A stretch of DNA of 64,000 nt from Excoecaria cochinchinensis (lineage: Eukaryota; Streptophyta; Magnoliopsida; Malpighiales; Euphorbiaceae). This document shows positions 1 to 9,500 of this stretch, in pieces. Position 1 is the stretch's first letter. Each line of letters begins with the position of its first letter. The notes under the pieces were generated by a model. That model saw only the letters and a program-made list of their open reading frames with translations, did not search any database and was not told where the DNA came from. The DNA is taken from NCBI GenBank assembly GCA_947683425.1, contig CANTUQ010000070.1, forward strand, positions 770,001 to 834,000, given 5' to 3'. Made by a program: the position numbers and the translations under genes.

Positions 1-2305
1 ATTATGTAAGTTAATGAATTTAAGTTTTTTTCTTTAGATTTTGATTAGAGATGAATTGTGGGCATGATTTTATGTGTTTTTGGATTGATTAATGAAAGAA
101 ATTTGATGAAATCTACTATTTAGAATTTCAGCCAAGTGTGATTAAAGAGAAGGATTTGGATGCAAGATTAGGCAAAGGCAAGAATAAGCTCCCTTTGGTG
201 GTTTGAGCTTGAAATAGGTAAGCGAACACATAAACTCCTTAATTTTATACAAAAATTTGAATATGTAATTTAGGGTTCTTTGGATAAAATTGGGGGTTAA
301 TGAAATTGATTTTATAATTATTAAATTGGGAGCTAAATAAGATGTATGGCATGTTTAAGTTAATTTTGAGAGGTATAATTTTATAATTCCTACACTTACA
401 TACATTATGTTTGAACTTGAGAATTTGATATGTATATTATAATGAATAATTGATGAGACAAAAATTGTTTTGCATGTTATAAGAACATGATTAAGATATT
501 TAATAAAAAAATGGAAAATAAAGAATTATTCCTAAAGTGGTTGAATTATGTGTGGTAGACAATTCATGGTTTAGGTGTTAATTCATGTTTATATGGGTAT
601 ATTTAATGATTATATACCATGAAAATTTAATTTTAATTATAAAGAGTGAAATTTTATTATTTGAGCTAAAATTAGTAGAACATGAAATAATTATTATGAT
701 GCTTGAAAATGATTACAAAGGATTCTAAGTCTTGAATTGGTGAGGACTAAGAAAAATAATGTGAGTTAAATTTAATTATAAAGGAAAGAATGGAAATAAT
801 TTTTGATATTTGTACTTAAGAAATGTTATGGGATTATTATATTTTTAAAATAAAATATGAAAATCTATTAGGTATGCCTTTAGTAAAACTAGACAGGAAT
901 TGGAGGAATGTGATAAGGTTAGCATGCCAATTAGGTAGTTTAGCAGCACTGGGTATTATAAGTGAAACCGGACTGAATGGCTACCAGAGCTCTGTTCCGG
1001 TGTAAGATGTTAAATTGAGTCGTGGACAAAATGGCTCTGAGAGCTCTGTCCATATATGTATTTATTTATATATTTGTATGTAATAATAATATAGTAATTT
1101 TAACAATAAAAGAAATATAAATGGAGCGAATGGTTTCGAGAACCGGGTCCCGTATTGAGATCCCGCTTATCTGACTCGACACAATTCTGCTGGATTTTAC
1201 TGGGAGCAAAATAAAGAAAAATGATGAACTATTATGTAAAATAATAAAAGAGAATGAAAAACAGTGAAAATATATCATAATATTGTAAATTATGGTAGAA
1301 CAGTGAAAATATTACAAATATTGAAAAATATTGAACTATGACGCAAAACAATGGGAAAAGATGAGATATAATGAAAAACAGTGAAAAAAAGTGGCAAATA
1401 GTGAAAAAGGCGAAAATAAGTTAATTTAGGGCAAAAATGGCACTTTGGAAAATTTAGGGACTAAAGTGCAAATTTTTCCTTTAGCGAGAAAATTTAAGTG
1501 AAAGGTAGAGAAAAATTGAAAAAGAAAAAGAAAGAAAAACAATTAATAGGGGACTAAATTGAAATTTTGCCCTAAATTTAGTTGATAAAGTATATAAATT
1601 AAATTTCTGAAAATATATATATATGAATTATATTTGTTAATTAATTAAATAAAAAGATTATTTGCCTGAAATAACTATTTTGTGAAATTCTGGGGTTCGT
1701 GTTCACCACTAAGTATAATTTGTACTTAGCGTGTCGTTTTTGTGTGTCGCGCGCAGGGACAGAGCTAGAGTAAAAAAGGAGAAGAAGTGATCTAGCTTTT
1801 TTATTCTTGGCATGTACATATTTGGAAAAAATATATATATATAAGATAACATTGGATATAAATTTTGGGATTATGTATACCTTTGGATGATTGTATTATG
1901 CAAATTTTGGTTTTGGTGAATTTGAATGTAATATGGTGGCTTAAATTGATTATGATGTGGAAATGTGAGTGAAACTTGTGGAATTGGAGGTTGTTGGGTT
2001 GTTTGAATATTTTGGGGATGTAATTTTCCAATTTTGCAGGAGGACAGATTTTAGATACAGTCGTTATGTTGCGCATATTTCTGCAATTTTACCTAGCAAT
2101 TGGATATATTTATATTTGAACCTGTAATTTAATTGGTTATTTAAGGTTATTAGAAGGAATTTGTTTAATAAGACATAGGTGTCCATATTATTGGTTTGGT
2201 AATATTATACAATAGGTATAGATGAATTGATAAAAAAAATTCAGTTAAACCACCGACCGATGCGATACATGTACTTGGACCAATGTCTAGATATATGGTG
2301 TTACA
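1..2305 (+). mobile_element. 3' part of a large Gypsy-like LTR
   Basis: AT-rich non-coding DNA with no real gene. It contains phrases typical of large plant Gypsy LTRs, such as 'gggactaaattgaaatttt' near 1551. A hairpin motif at 1709-1729 is shared with two other LTRs in this window, and the right edge is GGTGTTACA at 2297-2305, a typical LTR terminus. Beyond that edge lies unrelated Copia sequence. The left edge is outside the window, so it could be a solo LTR or part of a longer element. Assignment to Gypsy is inferred from terminus, size and style, not from coding sequence. Confidence 0.55.
1709..1729 (+). other. LTR hairpin motif, copy 1
   Basis: CTAAGTA pairs perfectly with TACTTAG across a 7-base loop, preceded by CACCA. 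A pyrimidine/GT-rich stretch and an AG at 1755-1756 follow. The same arrangement with different stem bases recurs at 44221 and, on the minus strand, at 63551. Confidence 0.6.
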
Positions 2306-2845
2306 AGTTATCAATATAAGTATAGAGTAACATATCTAGTTCCTTCTACGGTAGATGTTAAAAGGTCTTCGAAGAAGACATGTTTCAAAATGAGATCGGA
2401 AACAAGAAGATGGCTGACCAAAAAAAAATCTCAAAGCAAAGAAAAAACCAGGAGCAAAATAACAAAAGAATCAACTATCCACCCTCCAAACAGAGTCAGA
2501 TGGCCAAGCCGACACCGAAGAACCACCGGAAATAGGAATGCAGCTTCGGAGAAGAAATTGAAAAAGAAATCGCTGTCTCGCGTGCCTCCACTCGCCACAT
2601 GCGCCTATGAGTGGAATAGTACGCTGCAAGCTGCAGATGGCGAGCTACACTCGTGCAACACTCTGTCGTTGAACTTGGAGAATAGGCCGGAAAGACTCCT
2701 GAGCTACTTTCCTGGTGGGCAGTGAGATCCCGATAGAGCTAGAGAAAGATGACCTAAAAAAATTTTCCAAAAGCCATAATTTCAAAACAGGCCAAAAATA
2801 TCCAGAAACCAGAATTTCAAAACAGCCCAAATAGCTCTGATACCT
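2306..2845 (-). mobile_element. Copia-like internal remnant (leader and start of gag)
   Basis: On the minus strand, going down from the primer site, this reads as an untranslated leader followed by an ATG at 2382 (M-S-S-S-K-T-F) and a stop, where a gag gene would begin. The body of the element is missing: sequence changes to another LTR at 2305. A 111-codon plus-strand ORF at 2390-2725 lies antisense in this leader and is not a gene. What is seen is PBS plus LTR; the gag start is inferred from position. Confidence 0.55.
2834..2845 (-). other. Primer binding site, initiator Met-tRNA type
   Basis: On the minus strand this reads AGGTATCAGAGC, one base from TGGTATCAGAGC, the complement of the plant initiator Met-tRNA 3' end. 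It starts directly after the LTR end ...TTTGACA, as expected. Confidence 0.75.
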
Positions 2846-3045
2846 TGTCAAATCTTAGAAAGATAAACTGAATTCTATTTTTATGCTTATATTTAAGAAA
2901 TCATAGGTACATATACAAGTACAGAAAATGTCAACTAGGGAACTAAATATACCTTAGCCTAATAATCAGCTGCCTATAAATATACTAGACTATACAAGGA
3001 AAGTCAACCTACAGCTCATACATAATCTGTACAATATCTATAACA
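2846..3045 (-). mobile_element. Short Copia-type LTR, minus strand
   Basis: A 200 bp LTR that on the minus strand begins TGTTATAG (3045) and ends TTTGACA (2846), with the primer site adjoining. It interrupts the kinase pseudogene just after the conserved catalytic-loop codons, so it inserted into or captured the end of that gene. No second LTR is seen in the window, so no target duplication can be scored. Confidence 0.7.
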
Positions 3046-4554
3046 CATATATACACTGATACATTTGAGGTTTTGAAATCTCTCTGAATAATTGGCACAT
3101 CTGCTGTGTGCAAGTATGCTAGTCCACGAGCCATTCCTAAAGCAATCTGGATCCTTATGTCTCATGGAAGTGGTCGAATTGAACCCTCTGCACATAACGT
3201 ACAAACTGTTAGCAATTCTTATTCTGTTTGGTGGGATATAAACAGCAGCAGCAGCTCTTGCTTCCGAAAATATGGTAGTGTAAGCTTCCATTTTTCATGA
3301 AATCGTAGACAAGGAAGAAGTTGTCATGTTCCATACAGTTTCCCAATAACTTCACAAGGTGAAGGTGAGAAAGACATCCCAAAATATTCACCTCTGCCTG
3401 CACTGACATGTGGAAAAAGGTAAGTACAAAATGCACCCTTGAATTTATTTCTTAATCGTCACCACATAGTAACCCAAATATGGTCAAGAACATCCACAAA
3501 TTTAATGAATCTAGAAATACCCTTTTTTCCTATTTTTATGGTTGCCAAAAGAAGAATGGTGGACAGTGGACAAGCTTTACCGCTATTTTAAAACAACATA
3601 CATGAAAAAAGAAAAGACAATAACCAATTACTGAAGTATGCCTACTTTTAACACATTAAAAATTCAAACCCACGGAGATAAACTATTGAGAAAGAAAATG
3701 TTCATCAGACCACAAAATTTCAAAAAAGAAAAACTAATTAACAAAAAAGCCCACAATTGAAATGCATGAGATTTGAAAGAATATCAGATACAGAGCACAT
3801 ACCAACCACTCCCTTTGCCCTTGCTTGCTGCTGCGATCCAATTGCTTGACAGCAAAGATCAATTTTTTTGTACCCCGAGATGGCATCAATTTTTTGATAC
3901 CACGAGATGGCAGCTTCTCCTTTAGCCCTCCTTCATAAACTTTGCCAAAACCTCCTCTTCCCACCACCATATCCCTTCTAAAATTGTGGGTGGCAGTCTT
4001 CAATTGTGCATATGTGAAAACTCTCAAGTTCTTAGCAGCATTGTGAACAATTGTATGGGAGGTTTGGTTGTTCTCACTGGTAAAACTTCCACTAACTTGA
4101 GATGCCCATGTGATATTGGTGCTTGCATCTATTTGCCAACTAGTGTCACCAATAAAAGATGCGTCTGCCAATACAAATACAAAACAAAGAATTGTTAGAT
4201 CAACACCTATACCCAATTCCTGAATTTTATTCATAGCACCCAAGAACATAAAGATCCATTTATAAAATAAGACTCCCAAAACTTCAATTTTGGACTAAAA
4301 ATAATTTGCTCAATTCATTTGAAGGTAAGCTATATGCAATGAAATTGAATTTAGTGAGCTTTACATTGCAAATCATCTTCAAGGAAGGTTGGTTAACACA
4401 TCAATGACAGTAACAACAACAAAAATTTCAATGAATGTTATAAATATGTACAATATTTTGACGGTGTACCTGGGTTCAGATAGTCGACAGTGGATGGAAT
4501 TGGCAGTGGGTCTGCCTTTGGCTTATCAGGAGGAGAAACCCAGCAATTCCCTAT
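3046..4554 (-). pseudogene. Receptor-like cytoplasmic kinase (RLCK VII / PBL type), broken
   Basis: Minus-strand exons: 4554-4470, 4164-3803, about 3397-3262 and 3190-3046. Exon 1 encodes G-N-C-W after an ATA codon where the family has ATG, so the start codon and the MGNC N-myristoylation signal appear lost. Exon 2 holds F-T-Y-A-Q-L-K-T-A-T, the glycine loop G-R-G-G-F-G-K-V and the catalytic lysine in F-A-V-K-Q-L. Exon 3 has A-E-V-N-I-L and L-V-Y-D-F-M. Exon 4 has a TGA at 3164-3162 where family members have Trp, then A-L-G-M-A-R-G-L-A-Y-L-H and Q-R-D-F-K (normally H/Y-R-D). Exon 2 also contains a tandem 27 bp duplication. The kinase stops at a Copia LTR before the DFG motif. Working relatives phosphorylate targets at the plasma membrane in immune signalling; this copy cannot. 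Confidence 0.85.
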
Positions 4555-5791
4555 TAATTTCTTCTGAATCTTTTCCTTTCTTCTCTCCCTGTTTTAGAAC
4601 AGAGAGTAAGGAAAAGAGAAGTCTCCTTTTGACTTTAGATAGGGAGGGAAACACTCCCTCACAATTGTCCTTCCTCGAAATTGCGCCTGTGAATTTTGAT
4701 TTTCATAAATTGCGGCGTTTTCCCCAGTTCAAAATGCAAATTTGTCTTCAATGTTTGGAAAAAAAAAAAAAAAAAGCTGCTATTTTTGTTTCTTGTTTTC
4801 CAGTCTAATATATATTTTAAAGTTGATAAAATTTTAGTGACGCATGTTACTCGAATAAAATGATAATTTTTTTAATTTTAAAATATAAATAATATTATTG
4901 TATTAACAAAAATAGTAGGAATAAAATTATTTTTTTATTAAATAATATGGGCAAATTTTTACTTTAAATCTTTTATTTCACTATAAATTATAATTTTTTT
5001 GAAGTCAATTTTATCTATAATTATTAAATTTAATCATTTATAACGAAAAGTCAGAAAAAAAATTATAACATACAAACATCTTAAAAAATCATAAACTGAC
5101 TAAAATTTTACTGTAAGGTATGATTGATATATACCAATAAAATTGATTTACTAATTGATTGCATATTCCGGTGGATTCTAGTTGAGCTCTAGATAAATTG
5201 ACTCTCTTTAAGTTGAGTATTTATGTGACTTTCTAATTATAAGTGCATAAATTTAATTTCCATGAGTAAAATTAATACAAATTTTCAATTTCTTTATTCA
5301 TCTTTTTGTTATTTTTTCCAACTTGTTTTGTAATATACACAGTATTGGCAAAAATAAATTATAAAAATAATATATAGATTTTATAAAACACATTTGCGAG
5401 TAAAAACTAAATAAACCTTCTTTTTTAACCAAGTAAAAATATAAAAAAACATTCTAGCGAATTTGAAAAAGTTTATCATTTTAATATATCTTTAATTAGA
5501 TATTATTTTGCTTACAAAAATTGGATATCCGTTATTTCTTAATAAATGTCGAAATTTTCAAAAATGGCAGTATCTAATTAAAAGTTATATTAAAACAATA
5601 AATTTTTTCATTTTTAAAGTATTTTATTTATTTATTTTTTAAGAAGAAGATTTAATATATTTTGTATGTATTTTTTACCGTCATATATCACTTTTAAAAA
5701 TGATAGAAAATTGAGAATTAAAATTAAGCCTTTTTTTTTTTTTTTTAAGAAGACAAAAAAAAAAAATGAAGTTGAGAGGCAAAATGCATAA
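4555..5791. other. Intergenic AT-rich DNA
   Basis: A poly-A run lies at about 4759-4774, followed by very AT-rich sequence with no plausible coding frame. It separates the kinase pseudogene from the 3' end of the CNL gene. The CNL polyadenylation site should lie in its upper part, but no signal stands out from the background. Confidence 0.5.
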
Positions 5792-6598
5792 CTAGACAAT
5801 GAAATCAACAGAAATCAAGGAAACATTTATAGGAAATAGGGATGTGTACCTTCTTGTTAAACCAATTAATGTTGCATTTAGGTCTCCTTTAAGTGGATGT
5901 TGCTGATGATTTATTGTTACTTCCAGGAGGTTAGGACTCTTCACTACTAATCCATTTGAGAAAGTCTTCAAACCAATAAGGAATAAGAAACTGAGGCTTT
6001 CTAATAATGGAAATTGAAGGGCATAAATCCCACTGTAGAAACATTCAAGATTCGGACAATCTTCAATTTCAATGTGCCATAGTTGAGGGAACACAATTGA
6101 TTCCTCTTCTTCTTCTTTCTCCCCTTTTGCTACTATTTCCTTCAACTTTCCGCACGATTTTACTTGTAGTTCTTGGAGTTGTAGCATCCAACTTGCCACT
6201 GAAACTGAGAATATGTTTCTCAAATTATGGCACCCATAAACTCTTAGATTTCTTAGGTTTTGAAACCCAACAAATTCTTTCGGAATTTTGTTGAATATAT
6301 GCTTCAGATTATTCAAATATTTCAACTGAATATCTTGAAGATGAGAGAATGTTCTTTCACAATTATTCACTCCTTCATACTCAAATATTTCCTCCAATGA
6401 TTTACACGACTGGACAATAAGCTTTTCTAGGTTTTGAAGACTTGGCATCAAATTGCAAGGAATTGCATTCAACAATTTAGGACAATATTCAATTTGTAAA
6501 GCTAGAAATTTACTTAAATCTTCATCTTCCAGTAGTTGATGATCATGCCCTATTCTCACCAAATCCTCCATCTTATAGATGTGCAATGTTGTTCCCAT
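5792..6598 (-). CDS. CNL exon 6: duplicated LRR exon, copy 3, last coding exon
   Basis: 268 codons to a stop at 5792-5794, acceptor AATGTAG. The head matches exons 4 and 5. After S-I-V-F-P-Q-L the tail diverges (H-I-E-I-E-D-C-P-N-L-E), a different LRR ending from that in exons 3-5. A GTAC donor-like site after codon 249 (5850) would cut the exon earlier if a further exon exists downstream; none was recognised before 4800. Confidence 0.78.
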   Translation of the reverse strand: MGTTLHIYKMEDLVRIGHDHQLLEDEDLSKFLALQIEYCPKLLNAIPCNLMPSLQNLEKLIVQSCKSLEEIFEYEGVNNCERTFSHLQDIQLKYLNNLKHIFNKIPKEFVGFQNLRNLRVYGCHNLRNIFSVSVASWMLQLQELQVKSCGKLKEIVAKGEKEEEEESIVFPQLWHIEIEDCPNLECFYSGIYALQFPLLESLSFLFLIGLKTFSNGLVVKSPNLLEVTINHQQHPLKGDLNATLIGLTRRYTSLFPINVSLISVDFIV

Positions 6599-9500
6599 CT
6601 ACATTAATTGTTCAAGAAAATAAAAATTTTAAAAATATGTAAAAATATAATAAATATGTAAAAGTTAATGAAATCTTGTTCATTAACCTTAAGCTCCCTA
6701 CATTTATATTTTTATTAAACATTTATTTCTTTTTATTATATACCTTTATTTTTAGTAAAATTAGGTAAAGACTTGACAGTACATCAATTATAGTTTTGCA
6801 TTGAAAGGGAGAAAAATAAATGGAATGAGATAAAATATTTGGATTTAAGAAATGGGCAATGCAGTTAATTTTTATTTTTATTTTTTAAAAAATTAAGTTT
6901 TTTCAATCATTATATTACTTTTCATGCAGTTAAAGAGAAATGTTTTTATGATTGATTAATGCAAAATAATAGCTTATATCAAAATTAATTAGTATCAATA
7001 GGAAAAGTAAATTAGAAAGCATATATAACAATATGTCAAAATTGAATTGAGAGTAAAAATGACTGAGATAAAATTAAGCGTACCACTTTCTTCACTGTTA
7101 TATTAATATCTTCCATTATTGAATATTTGATTCTGTTTACGTCTACTTTCTTTAGCTTTGGAGTGCTTAGCAAGGACCCATTTGAGAAAGTCTTCATTTG
7201 ACTGCATCTGTCAACTTTAACAACTTTTAATGAAGGCAATTCCATGGCAACTATCCCATTGTAGAAACTCCTAAGGTTGTGTAAATCAATTAGGCGTATA
7301 AACCTTAGTTGAGGAAGTACAATTGATTCCTCTTCTTCTTCTTTCTCGTCTTTCGCTACTATTTCCTTCAACACTATGCACCAATTTACTTGCAGTTCTT
7401 GGAGTTGTAGCATCCAACTTGCCACTGAAACTGAGAATATGTTTCTCAAATTATGGCACCCATAAACTCTTAGGTCTCTTAGGTTTTGAAACCCAGCAAG
7501 TTCTTTCGGAATTTTGTTGAATATATGCTTCAGATTATTCAAATATTTCAACTGAATTTCTTGAAGATGAGAGAATGTTCCTTCACAATTATTCACTCCT
7601 TCATACTGAAATATTTCCTCCAATGATTTACACGACTGGACAATAAGCTTTTCTAGGTTTTGAAGACTCGGCATCAAATTGCAAGGAATTGCATTCAACA
7701 ATTTAGGACAATATTCAATTTGTAAAGCTAGAAATTTACTTAAATCTTCATCTTCCAGTAGTTGATGATCATGCCCTATTCTCACCAAATCCTCCATCTT
7801 ATAGATGTGCAATGTTGTTCCCATCTGCATTAATTGTTCAAGAAAATAAAAATTTAATAAATATGTAAAAATAAATTATATATCCATTTCTCTTTAAGAA
7901 ATTAAGAGTTCATTAATACAAAGTATCAAATTTGCCTTAAGCTCCCTCATTTATATTTTTATTAAACATTTATTTCTTTTTATTATATACCTTTATTTTT
8001 AGTAAAATTAGGTAAAGACTTGACAGTACATCAATGCTATTTTTGCATTGAAAGGGAGAAAAATAAATGGAATGAGATAAAATATTTGGATTTAAGAAAT
8101 TTGCAATTCAGTCAATTTTTATGTTTTTTTAAAAAAATTAAGTTTTTTCAATCATTTTATTAATATTCATGCATTTAAAGAGAAATGTTTTTATGATTGA
8201 TTAATGCAAAATAATAGCTTTCTAATTAGTTATAATAATTAATATTGATTGAAAAAAACATTAATTTATATCAATAGGAAAAATAAATTAGAAAGTATAG
8301 CAAGATATGTCAAAATTGAATTGAGAGTCAAAATGACTGAAGTCAAATCGAGCATACGTACCACTTCCTCCACTTCCTTCACCGTTACATTCAAATCTTC
8401 CATTATTGAATATTTGCTTTTGTTTATGTATATATCATTTAGCTTTGTAGTGCTTAAAAAGGACCCATAGGAGAAAGTCTTCATTTGACTGCATCTATCA
8501 ACTTCAACAACTTCTAATGAAGGCAATTCCATATCAGATATCCCATTGTAGAAACTCCTAAGGTTGTGTAAATCAATTAGGCTTATAAACCTTAGTTGAG
8601 GAAGTACAATTGATTCCTCTTCTTCTTCTTTATCCTCTTTTACTACAATTTTCTTCAACTTTCTGCACCATTTTACTTGTAGTTCTTGGAGTTGTAGCAT
8701 CCAACTTGCCACTGAAACTGAGAATATGTTTCTCAAATTATGGCACCCATAAACTCTTAGGATTCTTAGGTTTTGAAACCCAACAATTTCTTTCGGAATT
8801 TTATTGAATATATGCTTTAGATTATTCAAATATTTCAACTGAATTTCTTGAAGATGAGATAATGTTCCTTCACAATTATTCATTCCTTCATACTGAAATA
8901 CCACTTCCAATGATTCACACTGCTGGACAATAAGCTTTTCTAGGTTTTGAAGACTTGGCATCAAATTGAAAGGAATTGCATTCACCAATTGAGGACAATA
9001 TTCAATGTGGAAAGCCAGAAATTTACTTAAATTTTCATCTTCCAGTAGTTGATGATCATGTCGTATTCTCACCAAATCCTCCATCTTATAGATGTGCAAT
9101 GTTGTTTCCATCTGCATTAATTGCTCAAGAAAATAAAAATTAAATAAATATGTAAAAATAAATTATCTATTTCTCTTTAAAAAATTAAGAGATTATTAAT
9201 ACAAAATTTTCAAATTTGCCTTAAGCTCCCTACATTTTTGTATTTATTGAACATTTATTTTTTTTTATTATACCTCTATTTTTAGTAAAAGGTAAAAACT
9301 TGACAGTACATCAATTCTAATTTTTGTATTGAAAAGAAGAAAAGTAAATGGAATGAGATAAAATATTTGGATTTAAGAAATGAGAAATTCAGTCAATTTT
9401 TATTCTTATTTTTTTAAAAAAGTAAATTTCTCCAATCATTTTATTAATTTTCATGCAGATAAAGAGAAATGTTGTTATGATTGATTAATGCAAAGTAATA

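Larger units (their letters stand above)
5850..9111 (-). repeat. Triple tandem duplication of LRR exon plus intron
   Basis: Three units start at 9111, 7824 and 6598, spacings of 1287 and 1226 bp. The exons are highly similar, and the introns between them share long stretches, for example the run around 6700-6990, 7940-8230 and 9220-9500. Duplication therefore included intron DNA, pointing to unequal crossing-over and not retroposition. Confidence 0.88.

Noticed and set aside
2390..2725. 111-codon plus-strand frame
   Set aside because: It lies antisense in the Copia leader between primer site and gag, with low-complexity Lys/Arg-rich sequence and no known motif.
5792..9117. Three separate small LRR genes, each starting with ATG
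   Set aside because: Each ATG follows a 3' splice site directly, donors and phase match the upstream CNL exons, and none has its own NB domain or promoter signal.
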